Assembly (NCBI GenBank): GCA_910578335.1
Contig: CAJTPU010000030.1
Coordinates: forward strand, 1 to 40,270
Source of the DNA: an uncultured Lachnospiraceae bacterium
GTDB lineage: Bacteria; Bacillota; Clostridia; Lachnospirales; Lachnospiraceae
Reading direction: 5' to 3'
Length of the DNA stretch: 40,270 nt
A program made the translations under genes and the position numbers. Within the stretch, counting starts at the first letter, position 1. Each line of letters opens with the position of its first letter. The notes beneath the pieces were generated by a model. That model was given only the letters and a program-made list of their open reading frames with translations. It had not been told where the DNA came from and did not search any database. Below are positions 7,400-15,465 of the stretch, one piece after another.

Positions 7400-7474
7400 G
7401 CCCGCATATGAGCAAAAATAACTGCGAAGCAGCGAAAAGCGCACTCGTGCGCGATTTTGCGAATGGGCACGGGC
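7400..7474 (-). terminator. Nested inverted repeat (three-way-junction shape) with two terminator-like hairpins after the serpin operon
   Basis: An outer stem (GCCCG ... CGGGC, with GCAAAA pairing TTTTTGC) encloses two hairpins. Read on the minus strand, the first is GCGCA-CGAG-TGCGC followed by TTTT, and the second is CTGC-TTC-GCAG followed by TTATTTTT. It begins 27 bases after the serpin stop codon. Both inner hairpins resemble weak intrinsic terminators. The whole 75-bp figure also resembles dispersed REP-like palindromes, but no second copy is in this window. Confidence 0.55.
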
Positions 7475-7500
7475 TGAGCGTCACTTACAGCCACCTCTCA

Positions 7501-8817
7501 TTACTCCAGATTATTCACCCGCCCCATAAACAAAATCATTCCTGTCCTCGTATCCTGAATCACATAAATAAAAGGTTGGTTCGCCTCAAAGACAATCGGC
7601 TCTTCCTCCATGGGCGCGCAGCCGTCGTTTGTAACAATCGTCGTCACGGCTGACGCCCTGGTTCCCTGCTCATCCACTTCAATCTTTGCCTTGTGCAGTA
7701 CCTGCGATACATACAGGTCCTCCGCTATCTTACCAAAATCAGCGTTTTCCATATCAAAGGCTGTCTTCATGCCCATCTCCTGTAAGAGTGCATTCAAGCC
7801 TTTTATCTCCTGCTCCATTGCAAATTTGGGAATCGCCAGGCGGGTAATTTTCTCACTCGCCGCGCTGTCCAGACTGTCCAAAAGCGCTTCCTTTTCCTCT
7901 ATGCTCAGCGCGTCAAACAAAGAAACGATGTCCCCTCTTCCATCCGGAATAAATATCTTCATCACAAGCGGCGAATCCTCATAGGGCAGCGCAATCCCTT
8001 TTATGCCGCATCCTGCTATCGCATCAGCCTCTATATAGGCATAGTATTTGTTGTATTGATGCATCATTTCCACTTCCTTTTCGCCCGCGGTTCCGGCAAA
8101 AATCTGCTCATAGGTGTCTTCCTCCATAAAAGGCTCTTCCCATTTTCCCTCAAAATACACGGCATTCATCAGTATCATAGCCGTATCTACAGGCAGCCCA
8201 TTTAATACCTGCGGTATCATTCCCTGCGTGTTATCACTCGCCCAGCCGTTTATCCTTTCCAGCGCGCCCTCCGGGTCTTTCGCAAAATCTGCCTCGTATA
8301 ACCCGCTGTGGTAAAAATCCTTTGCCGGATTCAAAAAATCTGCCTCTATTCCTTCCGCCCACTCTTTTTCTTCGCGCATCCAGATAGAGTTTGCCGTCAG
8401 AACAAAGGTGTCGTCCTGCCATTGCGTCTCCAAATAGGCACGCATGGCGCTGTTCCACGCCTCTGCATCCATAATTCCCAAAAGAATATCCAGCTCCTCC
8501 TTCGTCTCCGTACCCGCTCCCAGATTTAGCAGAGAAAGCGCACTGCAAAGACTGTAGGGAGAGAAGAAAACATTTTCTTCTCCGTCCAAACGCTCATACA
8601 GGTTGTACGCAAAGGTATTGACACCATTTCGCAGCAGTTCCATCTCCTCGCCGTCATAGGAAACTGTGCTTTCATCATCTGCATCTCCCTTTTCTGTTTC
8701 GGGTTCGTCAGAATGTCCCTGCGGTCCTGACGGCGCTTCCCTCTGCGGCTTCCCACACCCGACAATCCCGGCAAGCATACAAAAAACCAACAGCAATGCA
8801 TATACTCTCTTCTTCAT
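7501..8817 (-). CDS. Lipoprotein serpin 1 (serine/cysteine protease inhibitor)
   Basis: Secreted suicide protease inhibitor of the serpin superfamily, 438 residues. A lipoprotein signal peptide (1-20, lipobox IVG before Cys21) predicts attachment to the outer face of the membrane. An acidic linker (about 25-55) precedes the serpin core (about 60-438). Core signatures include FFSPYSLCSALSLLNLGA near the start, LMNAVYFEGKWEEPF in the middle, and the C-terminal FEANQPFIYVIQDTRTGM. The hinge of the reactive centre loop is EQGTRASAVTT: P13 is Arg rather than the usual Glu, and P8 is Thr as in inhibitory serpins. Counting from P15 Gly puts P1-P1' at Gly-Cys. The gene follows serpin 2 by 13 bases on the same transcript, and the two are clear paralogues. 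Gut bacterial serpins are known to inhibit host or microbial proteases; the target here is unknown. Confidence 0.93.
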   Translation of the reverse strand: MKKRVYALLLVFCMLAGIVGCGKPQREAPSGPQGHSDEPETEKGDADDESTVSYDGEEMELLRNGVNTFAYNLYERLDGEENVFFSPYSLCSALSLLNLGAGTETKEELDILLGIMDAEAWNSAMRAYLETQWQDDTFVLTANSIWMREEKEWAEGIEADFLNPAKDFYHSGLYEADFAKDPEGALERINGWASDNTQGMIPQVLNGLPVDTAMILMNAVYFEGKWEEPFMEEDTYEQIFAGTAGEKEVEMMHQYNKYYAYIEADAIAGCGIKGIALPYEDSPLVMKIFIPDGRGDIVSLFDALSIEEKEALLDSLDSAASEKITRLAIPKFAMEQEIKGLNALLQEMGMKTAFDMENADFGKIAEDLYVSQVLHKAKIEVDEQGTRASAVTTIVTNDGCAPMEEEPIVFEANQPFIYVIQDTRTGMILFMGRVNNLE

Positions 8818-8830
8818 GGCACCCGTCTCC

Positions 8831-10111
8831 TTACTCTAAATGGCTGACTCTGCCCATAAACAATATCATACCCGTCCTTGTATCCTGAATCACATAAATG
8901 AAAGGTCTGTCCGCTTCAAAAACAACCGGTATTTTCTCTTGCACCATTGAGCACTTGGCTGCTATCACCGCCGTCACGGCTGCCGCTTCAGTGCCCTGTT
9001 CATCTACTTCAATTTTTGCCTTGTGCAGTACCTGTGATACATACAGTTCCTCCGCTATTTTGTCAAAATCAGCCGTATCTGCAAACGCTTCCCGCATTCC
9101 CATATTCTGCAGAATTTCCTTCAGCTCCTTGATTTCCTGCTCCATGGTAAATTTGGGAATCACAAGACGGTCAATCTCTTCCTGCTGCGCATCATCGAGG
9201 CTGTCTAAGAGTTCCTCTTTTTCGGCATCGCTCAGCGCCGCAAACAAGGTCTCTATGTCCTCACCGTTTTCCGGCATAATCGGTACAAATATCTTCATCA
9301 CAAGCGGCGAATCCTTGTAGGGAATGGCAATCCCCTTCATACCGCGGGATTCTACATAGGCATAGTACGCTCCGTACTGATGCATCATGTCCACCCGCTT
9401 CTCCCCGTCATTTCCGTAAAAAGTCTCCTCGTGCGTGCTTTCCTCCATAAAAGGAATCTCCCACTTTCCTTCAAAATACACGGCGTTCATCAGTATCAGA
9501 ACGGTCGCAGGCGGAAGCTTTTCAATCACCTTAGGTATCATGCCATTCGTGTTTTCATCCGCCCATCCGTTCAGCTTTGCTATGGCACCTTCCGGATTTC
9601 CCACAAAATCCGCCTCATACAATTCACTCTTAAAAAATTCTGCTGCCGGTTTTAAAAAATCCGTCTCTATATTTTCCGCCCACACTTCCCCCTGCTGCAG
9701 CCAGATGGAATTGGCTGTCAGGACAAAAGTCTCATTCGCCCATTCCGTCTCCAGATACGCTTTCATGGCGCTGCTCCACGCCTCCATATCAGAAATCCCC
9801 AAAAGCGTCTCCAACTCCGCTTTCGTCTCCGTACCCGCTCCCAGATTTAACAGGGCGAGCGCACTGCAAAGACTATAGGGGGAAAAGAAAAGATTCTCCC
9901 CGCTCTCGAGCTGTCCATATAACTGATAAGCAAAATGATTGACACTGTTTCTCAACATATTCTTCTCCTCTTTTACAATGATTTCCCTATCCCCTGCCGC
10001 ATTTTCTACCTCATTCTGCACTTCGCTTTGTACCGGTTCCCGCTTTCCGCAGCCGCTTATCCCTGCAGCCATACAGACAATCAGCAGCCATGCTAATCCT
10101 TTTTTCTTCAT
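8831..10111 (-). CDS. Lipoprotein serpin 2 (serine/cysteine protease inhibitor)
   Basis: First gene of the tandem serpin operon, 426 residues from the ATG at 10111. Its ribosome site GGGAGG lies six T before the start; an in-frame upstream start 15 codons earlier has no such site. The signal peptide ends in the lipobox ISG before Cys21, so it is a predicted surface lipoprotein. The serpin core runs from about 55 to 426, with FFSPYSLCSALALLNLGA, LMNAVYFEGKWEIPF and FEADRPFIYVIQDTRTGM. The reactive centre hinge EQGTEAAAVTA is canonical for an inhibitory serpin. Counting from P15 Gly gives P1-P1' Cys-Ser, with Lys at P2. The loop has the same length as in serpin 1 but different residues, suggesting divergent targets. 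The mRNA leader can form a long hairpin that covers the ribosome site. Confidence 0.93.
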   Translation of the reverse strand: MKKKGLAWLLIVCMAAGISGCGKREPVQSEVQNEVENAAGDREIIVKEEKNMLRNSVNHFAYQLYGQLESGENLFFSPYSLCSALALLNLGAGTETKAELETLLGISDMEAWSSAMKAYLETEWANETFVLTANSIWLQQGEVWAENIETDFLKPAAEFFKSELYEADFVGNPEGAIAKLNGWADENTNGMIPKVIEKLPPATVLILMNAVYFEGKWEIPFMEESTHEETFYGNDGEKRVDMMHQYGAYYAYVESRGMKGIAIPYKDSPLVMKIFVPIMPENGEDIETLFAALSDAEKEELLDSLDDAQQEEIDRLVIPKFTMEQEIKELKEILQNMGMREAFADTADFDKIAEELYVSQVLHKAKIEVDEQGTEAAAVTAVIAAKCSMVQEKIPVVFEADRPFIYVIQDTRTGMILFMGRVSHLE

Positions 10112-10112
10112 A

Positions 10113-10191
10113 AAAAACCTCCCTTTTATCCGTCTCTGCCGCCCGACGGACAGCACTTTCTAAATAAGATACGGATGAAAGAGAGGTTTTT
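10113..10191 (-). promoter_or_regulatory. Long leader hairpin covering the ribosome-binding site of the serpin operon
   Basis: On the minus strand AAAAACCTCTCTTTCATCCG (arm 10171-10191) pairs with the arm 10113-10133 (ACGGATAAAAGGGAGGTTTT plus T). Twenty of 21 positions pair, one as G-U, and a 37-base loop contains its own small hairpin. The 3' arm holds the GGGAGG ribosome site and ends one base before the ATG. It could block translation or, given the trailing T run, act as an attenuator. Confidence 0.7.
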
Positions 10192-10238
10192 ATGGAAACT
10201 ATCTCTTTTTGGAAAACGCTGTCTGCATCAGTGCTTTC

Positions 10239-11186
10239 TTAAATAAATTCTTTTACAGTCCGGTAAACGCCTTTTGCGTCCAGCCCATACTTTTCAATTA
10301 ACGCCGCCGCAGAGCCCGACTCGCCAAACACATCCTGCATACCTATTTTGCACACAGGCACCGGATAATGCTTGCAGAGTGCATCGCAGACCGCGCTGCC
10401 AAGCCCGCCAATCACAGAGTGCTCTTCCACCGTGACTACCTTTCCTGTCTTCTTTGCACTGTTTACAATCAGCTCTTCATCAAGCGGTTTGATTGTGCAG
10501 ATATTGACAACTTCGGCACTGACCCCCTCTTTTTCCAGCATGTCGGCTGCACCCAGCGCAGAGTCCACACCAATACCTGTCGCCACAATCGTGACGTCGC
10601 TGCCTTCCCTGACAATCGTCCCCTTTCCAATCTCAAAATGGTAATCCGGCCTGTCGTTAATCACGGGAACCGCCGCACGCCCGAATCTTAAATAAACAGG
10701 TCCCTCATATTCCAGCGCGGCACGGACTGCCGCACGTGCCTCCACATCATCGGAAGGGCACATCACTACCATCCCGGGTATGGTGCGCATCAATGCCAAG
10801 TCTTCATTGCACTGGTGCGTTGCGCCGTCTTCCCCCACGGAGATGCCCGCATGGGTCGCTCCGATTTTGACATTGAGATGAGGGTAGCCTACGGAATTAC
10901 GCACCTGCTCAAAAGCGCGTCCCGCCGCAAACATGGCAAAAGAACTCACAAACGGAATCTTGCCCGCAGCGGCAAGACCTGCCGCAATGCCTACCATATT
11001 GCATTCTGCAATGCCACAGTCAATGTGGCGCTCGGGATACGCCTTTTTGAAAATACCTGTCTTGGTTGCCGCCGCAAGGTCCGCGTCCAGAACCACCAAA
11101 TCAGGAAATTCTTCCGCCAGCTCCTTTAACGCATTGCCGTAGCTCTCTCTGGTCGCAACCTTCTTGATTATCTTTTCCTCTGCCAT
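10239..11186 (-). CDS. Transketolase, C-terminal subunit
   Basis: Pyrimidine-binding plus C-terminal half of a split transketolase, 315 residues. It exchanges two-carbon ketol units between sugar phosphates in the non-oxidative pentose phosphate pathway. Visible blocks are the start SYGNALKELAEEFPDLVVLDADLA (in parts, about 15-40), the cofactor-contacting SSFAMFAAGRAFEQVRNS (about 80-97), GATHAGISVGEDGATHQ (about 112-128), and a C-terminal domain ending in GLGSAVCDAL and FGESG. The N-terminal partner ends two bases upstream, so the two are translationally coupled and assemble into one active enzyme. Split transketolases are common in clostridia and archaea. The sequence cannot exclude a related function such as apulose or other ketose metabolism, but no sugar-specific genes are adjacent. 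Confidence 0.93.
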   Translation of the reverse strand: MAEEKIIKKVATRESYGNALKELAEEFPDLVVLDADLAAATKTGIFKKAYPERHIDCGIAECNMVGIAAGLAAAGKIPFVSSFAMFAAGRAFEQVRNSVGYPHLNVKIGATHAGISVGEDGATHQCNEDLALMRTIPGMVVMCPSDDVEARAAVRAALEYEGPVYLRFGRAAVPVINDRPDYHFEIGKGTIVREGSDVTIVATGIGVDSALGAADMLEKEGVSAEVVNICTIKPLDEELIVNSAKKTGKVVTVEEHSVIGGLGSAVCDALCKHYPVPVCKIGMQDVFGESGSAAALIEKYGLDAKGVYRTVKEFI

Positions 11187-11188
11187 TG

Positions 11189-12028
11189 TTATTCACCTGC
11201 CTTTTCCAGCTCTTCGCCGATTTTCTCAAGGTCCGCCATAGCAACCGCGTATTCCTCGTCATTGGGAGCCTTACCGTGCCAGTCTACATTGTTTTCCATA
11301 AAGGATACGCCCTTGCCCTTTAAGCTGTGCATAATAATGCAGGTCGGACAGCCCTTTGTCTCTCTTGCCTCTTTGAACGCCGCCCTTATCTGGTCAAAGT
11401 CGTGCGCATCTATATTTATCACATGAAAATTGAACGCTTCAAACTTTTTATCAATGGGATACGGTGAGCAGACCTCGCTGATGGGTCCGTCAATCTGCAG
11501 ATTATTGTTGTCCACAATCACGCAGAGATTGTCAAGCTTCCTGTGTCCGGCAAACATCGCTGCCTCCCACACCTGTCCCTCTTCCAGCTCGCCGTCGCCC
11601 AGCATCGTGTAGGTACGGTATGCCCTGCCGCCCAGCTTTGCCGCCAGCGCCATGCCCACAGCGGCAGAAATGCCCTGTCCCAAAGAGCCTGACGACATAT
11701 CAACGCCGGCAATATGGATGCAGGGATGTCCCTGCAGATAAGAGCCCAAGTGGCGCAATGTCGGCAAATCCTCCACCGGAAAAAATCCACGGTTTGCCAA
11801 TGCCGCATACAGACCGGGGGCAGTATGTCCTTTAGAGAGCACAAACCTGTCCCTCTCTTCCATCTGCGGATTTTGAGGGTCTATATTCATTTCTTCAAAA
11901 TACAGAAATGTAAACATGTCCGCCGCAGATAAAGAGCCGCCGGGATGTCCGGCTTTTGCACCGTGAACTGCGGTAACAATGCCCTTGCGGACTTCATTTG
12001 CCGTTTTTTGCAGTTCTAAATTTTTCAT
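11189..12028 (-). CDS. Transketolase, N-terminal (thiamine diphosphate-binding) subunit
   Basis: Diphosphate-binding half of the split transketolase, 279 residues, the usual length. It has the substrate/cofactor motif AKAGHPGGSLSAAD (24-37), SKGHTAPGLYAAL (65-77), SSGSLGQGIS (112-121), and the thiamine-diphosphate/Mg motif starting GDGELEEGQVWEA (144-156) and ending DNNN (173-176). It is followed by the C-terminal subunit gene after two bases. The operon diverges from the DUF885 gene across a 140-base region in which I found no convincing promoter. The start is the only ATG before the conserved N-terminus, preceded by an imperfect AAAGGTAGGA ribosome site. Confidence 0.94.
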   Translation of the reverse strand: MKNLELQKTANEVRKGIVTAVHGAKAGHPGGSLSAADMFTFLYFEEMNIDPQNPQMEERDRFVLSKGHTAPGLYAALANRGFFPVEDLPTLRHLGSYLQGHPCIHIAGVDMSSGSLGQGISAAVGMALAAKLGGRAYRTYTMLGDGELEEGQVWEAAMFAGHRKLDNLCVIVDNNNLQIDGPISEVCSPYPIDKKFEAFNFHVINIDAHDFDQIRAAFKEARETKGCPTCIIMHSLKGKGVSFMENNVDWHGKAPNDEEYAVAMADLEKIGEELEKAGE

Positions 12029-12168
12029 GTTTTGTCCTACCTTTCCTTTGTGTCCTTCAACGCTTTTACTCTAGCATATTTTTACTTTTCCGTCCATAGC
12101 CAACTAAAAAATTCATGTTCGCCACTGCCGGCGGCATATATATAACTAAAACCCTGCGGAAGCCTTCC

Positions 12169-14016
12169 ATGAAAAAATTCTTTCACCGTATTTTTAAAAG
12201 AAAACTGCTGCCCTTGTATTTTCTTGCCCCAATACTCGCCCTGCTGACCTTCTTTTTGTTTTTTTCGGGTAAAGATGCAAAGGCATTCGACGTTCTTACC
12301 AAAGATATTTTTCAGAACGAACTGTATGGAAATACTTTAAATCTGCACTATACGCTTGCAGACCCCGAAAGCTTCGGCATTGCGCGCTACGAGCCCACGC
12401 TCCCTATTTATTCTGCTTCTTTAAGTGAAACATCTGCGGCTGCGCTTGACGATTACATAAGCCGGCTTTCGGCAATCCATAAGAATGAACTTGATGACAA
12501 ACAACGGTATACCTATGCGCTTTTAGAGCGTTTCTTATCCCATGCCAAGGAAAACAGCGCTTTTCCTTACTACGACGAGCCGCTGTCTCCTGCATCCGGT
12601 ATGCAGTCCCAGCTTCCGATTTTATTTGCCGAGTATACCTTCCGCTCTGCGGCAGACGTAGAGGACTACCTTGCCCTTTTGGAACAGACGGACGATTATT
12701 TTGCCTCTCTGCTCGTCTACGAGCAGGAGAAAAAAGCGGCGGGGCTGCTGCAGGCAGACACCTCCCTGCAGCAGGTCAGGGAACAATGCTATACCATTCT
12801 CTCCAAGGACGAACTGGCACAGGGAACTCACTTTTTACAGACTACCTTTGCGGAGCGTCTGCAAAAACTCCTGCAGGAGGAAAAAATTACAGAGGAAGAT
12901 GCCGAACGCTATAAAGCGCAAAACGACCGCCTGCTTTCCACTGTTATGCTGCCCGCATACGAATCTCTTGCCGACGGGCTGTTCCTGCTTATGGGCGACG
13001 GCTCTTCCAAGCCGGCAGGACTCTGCGCCTCTCCCTTGGGACGGGATTATTACCTTTGGCTTGTGAAGACAAATACCGGTTCCGCACTGACCATAGAAGA
13101 AATCAAGGCTGTTTTATATCCCCGCTTTGAAGAGGAATATAAAATGCTGCATGAACTGCTTACTACAAGAGAAGATTCTGTTTCTCTCTGGATACAGATT
13201 TTACAGGATAATTCCTTCCCGCTCGCCGCACCGGAGGAAATGCTTGCTGACCTGCAGAAACGAATGCGTGAGGATTTTCCTGCTTTCCCGTCTGGACTTC
13301 TCGGGGGAGACAATACCCCCTCTCTTTCTGTCAAGACGGTTTCCGAAAGCCTGCAGGATTATTGCGCCCCTGCCTTTTACCTGACTCCTCCTCTGGATGA
13401 TACGGAAAACAACGTCATTTACATCAACGAAAAAAGTACGCCGGAGGGTCTGGCACTTTATACGACACTTGCACACGAAGGGTATCCCGGGCATCTCTAC
13501 CAATCCGTATACAGCCAGCGCGCTTTACGGCAGGAAGACCAGAGTCTCGTCCGGCAGGTTCTCTCCTATGGCGGTTATCTGGAAGGGTGGGCACTGTATG
13601 TAGAGTTTATTTCCTATGACTATGCTGCGGCGCTGGCGGCAGAGCAGGGTGACGAAAACGCTGCCTATGCCTATACAATCGAAAAGCATAACCGCAATAT
13701 GCAGTTATGCCTGTATGCCCTGCTGGATGTAGCCATCCACTATGACGGCGCTTCCTATGAAAAAATTCATGAAGTGCTCTCCTCTTTTGGTATTACCGAT
13801 ATTGAAACCACGCGCCACATTTATGATTACATTGCGGAGGAGCCCTCCAATTATCTGAAATATTACTTGAGCTATCTGGAGATTTTAAGACTGAGGGAAG
13901 AAGCCCGCGCACAGTGGGGAGAGGCATACAGCGATTTAAAATTCCATACTTTTTTTCTGAATTGTGGTCCTTCGGACTTTTCTACCATTAGAGAAGCTTT
14001 AAAAAATCAGCAATAG
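12169..14016 (+). CDS. DUF885 family membrane-anchored putative metallopeptidase
   Basis: 615-residue protein with one N-terminal membrane segment (about 14-33) and a large extracytoplasmic helical domain. It matches the DUF885 pattern: the LAHEGYPGHLYQ stretch with His436, Glu437 and His442, followed about 30 residues later by LEGWALYVEFIS with Glu472. This His-Glu...His...Glu layout is like zinc metallopeptidases of the MA clan, but with HE-x4-H spacing. A peptidase role, perhaps a carboxypeptidase, is therefore an inference. I chose the ATG at 12169 because it precedes the signal anchor and has GGAAG seven bases upstream; an earlier in-frame ATG (12115) would add 18 residues. The gene converges on the PPOX-kinase fusion, with a long hairpin between their ends. 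Confidence 0.8.
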   Translation: MKKFFHRIFKRKLLPLYFLAPILALLTFFLFFSGKDAKAFDVLTKDIFQNELYGNTLNLHYTLADPESFGIARYEPTLPIYSASLSETSAAALDDYISRLSAIHKNELDDKQRYTYALLERFLSHAKENSAFPYYDEPLSPASGMQSQLPILFAEYTFRSAADVEDYLALLEQTDDYFASLLVYEQEKKAAGLLQADTSLQQVREQCYTILSKDELAQGTHFLQTTFAERLQKLLQEEKITEEDAERYKAQNDRLLSTVMLPAYESLADGLFLLMGDGSSKPAGLCASPLGRDYYLWLVKTNTGSALTIEEIKAVLYPRFEEEYKMLHELLTTREDSVSLWIQILQDNSFPLAAPEEMLADLQKRMREDFPAFPSGLLGGDNTPSLSVKTVSESLQDYCAPAFYLTPPLDDTENNVIYINEKSTPEGLALYTTLAHEGYPGHLYQSVYSQRALRQEDQSLVRQVLSYGGYLEGWALYVEFISYDYAAALAAEQGDENAAYAYTIEKHNRNMQLCLYALLDVAIHYDGASYEKIHEVLSSFGITDIETTRHIYDYIAEEPSNYLKYYLSYLEILRLREEARAQWGEAYSDLKFHTFFLNCGPSDFSTIREALKNQQ

Positions 14017-14069
14017 AACCGCTCTTTGCCGGCTTACTGCTGCCAATCACAACAGCGTCCATACTTCAC

Positions 14070-14110
14070 AAACCGCCTGCTGCTTTCAGTAAAAGCAGCG
14101 CAGGCGGTTT
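14070..14110. other. Long hairpin between convergent genes
   Basis: AAACCGCCTGC (14070-14080) pairs with GCAGGCGGTTT (14100-14110), and TGCTTT with AAAGCA inside, separated by a two-base bulge. No T run follows on either strand, so it is not a standard intrinsic terminator. It overlaps the last codons and stop of the minus-strand gene and could stabilise both 3' ends. Confidence 0.6.
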
Positions 14111-15372
14111 AACAATTCTGCCGTATACTCCCCATCCTCCATACACCAGACCGCGTCAAGCATACCCTCCATAAAGAGCAGCTTCTCTATATCCGCCTTG
14201 TCATACCCTGTCTCTTGTGCCAAAAGCCCTGCCATCCGTTCTATATGCGCTTTTGTTTCCTCAGCGGAAACATAATCAAATTCATTTAACAGAAACCGCG
14301 GAATGTCAAAAATTTCAGGTCCCACTACACCCTTGGGGTCAATCATACAATAGCCTCTGCCGCCCAGCAGAATATTGTCATGGTGCAAATCCCCGTGCAG
14401 CAGCACCCTTTCCGGATACTTATCAAACATTTCTTGTCCAATTTGGCAGGCTCTACGCATTTTATCCCTTATTTCCGCCGCTGCGCCGCTGTACCGGCAG
14501 TACCGCTCCGCTCTTTCCAGCCAGTCCATATAGGTTTCATGTCCCTCACAGCCGGCTTTGCTTGTGTGGATTGCATGAAAAACACTGTAAAAGGCTTCCA
14601 CACGCTTTTCGTGGTTCTGCTCCTCCCTCAGCGGGCAGCCCGGGAAAATTTGCTCAATAACAGCAACACCTAAGTCGCAGTCCAATTCATATGCCTTACA
14701 GCAGCCGGCTCCGTCAAGCGCCTTCAGCATATCAAAGCCTGATTTTAACTCTTTTTTGTCCTCACTTACCTTTATGATAACATTGCCCCATTTCTCCGCA
14801 CGGGCACTGTATACCGCCCGTGACTCTTTCTCATACAGACACGTGATATCCCTCAGCTTCCATTTGTCCGTTGCAATGGCAAGCTTATGCCTGCTCAGTT
14901 CGCGTGCCTCCTTGCCGGACATATACTCGATTTTCAGCTCCAGCATACAGAATCGCGTTCCGTCTCCGATTACGCCGTCTCTGCCTTCCCTGCTGTCATC
15001 GGGCGCATATTTTAATGCCAGCGCTTCTATTGCATGATACTTTTCCTCGCCATCATCCAAAATGCGGATTCTTCCGAAAACAATTACACTTCTAAAATAC
15101 GTCGTATACTCCTTGGGCATCACAATATCCTTGTCCACGACGCAGAAGGAAACCTTGCTGTTTCTTCGTATTGCTTCCAGCTTATGCCCGCTTAATGCAC
15201 TGTGAAAATAAACTGCCTGCCGTCCCGCATCGTAGACATAGCTTAGCGGCACTGCATAGGGATAATTGTCATCTCCGGCTACTGCCAGAACGCCTGCGGT
15301 TCCCCGCTTCAGCACTTCCTCACACGCCGCTGTATGCAATGCCTGTTTTCCTCTTCTCATTTCCCGAAACAT
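14086..15372 (-). CDS. Fusion of a NimA-like flavin reductase (PPOX fold) with an aminoglycoside-phosphotransferase-like kinase
   Basis: 428-residue two-domain protein. Residues 1-155 follow the pyridoxamine-5'-phosphate-oxidase-like fold of nitroimidazole-resistance (Nim) proteins: GVLAVAGDDNYPYAVPLSYV, then VYFHSALSGHKLEAIRRN, whose His57 and His63 lie where Nim proteins contact cofactor. Residues about 165-428 are a complete small-molecule kinase: N-lobe Lys201 in VIIKVS, catalytic loop HGDLHHDN (326-333), and Mg-binding IDPKG (344-348), closest in pattern to streptomycin-type APH kinases. A ribosome site AGGAGG precedes the ATG at a good distance. It is a single gene. Both halves belong to families that inactivate small toxic compounds, so a detoxifying role is plausible but unproven. 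No frameshift or internal start suggests two separate genes. Confidence 0.82.
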   Translation of the reverse strand: MFREMRRGKQALHTAACEEVLKRGTAGVLAVAGDDNYPYAVPLSYVYDAGRQAVYFHSALSGHKLEAIRRNSKVSFCVVDKDIVMPKEYTTYFRSVIVFGRIRILDDGEEKYHAIEALALKYAPDDSREGRDGVIGDGTRFCMLELKIEYMSGKEARELSRHKLAIATDKWKLRDITCLYEKESRAVYSARAEKWGNVIIKVSEDKKELKSGFDMLKALDGAGCCKAYELDCDLGVAVIEQIFPGCPLREEQNHEKRVEAFYSVFHAIHTSKAGCEGHETYMDWLERAERYCRYSGAAAEIRDKMRRACQIGQEMFDKYPERVLLHGDLHHDNILLGGRGYCMIDPKGVVGPEIFDIPRFLLNEFDYVSAEETKAHIERMAGLLAQETGYDKADIEKLLFMEGMLDAVWCMEDGEYTAELLNRLRCFY

Positions 15373-15418
15373 ACTAATACCTCCTGTATAGCTTAAACCG
15401 TATCGCTCAAATTATAAA

Positions 15419-15441
15419 CGCGCCGTCAATACGACGGCGCG
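15419..15441 (-). terminator. Terminator of the DUF937/membrane-protein operon
   Basis: Nine-pair GC-rich stem CGCGCCGTC / GACGGCGCG with a five-base loop, followed on the minus strand by TTTATAATTT. It begins 25 bases after the stop codon of the membrane protein. Confidence 0.75.
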
Positions 15442-15465
15442 CTAAAATTACTGTCATACACTCAT

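Noticed and set aside
10239..12028. Split transketolase as a frameshifted single gene
   Set aside because: Both halves have their own ribosome sites and conserved ends. Split transketolases are normal in clostridia.
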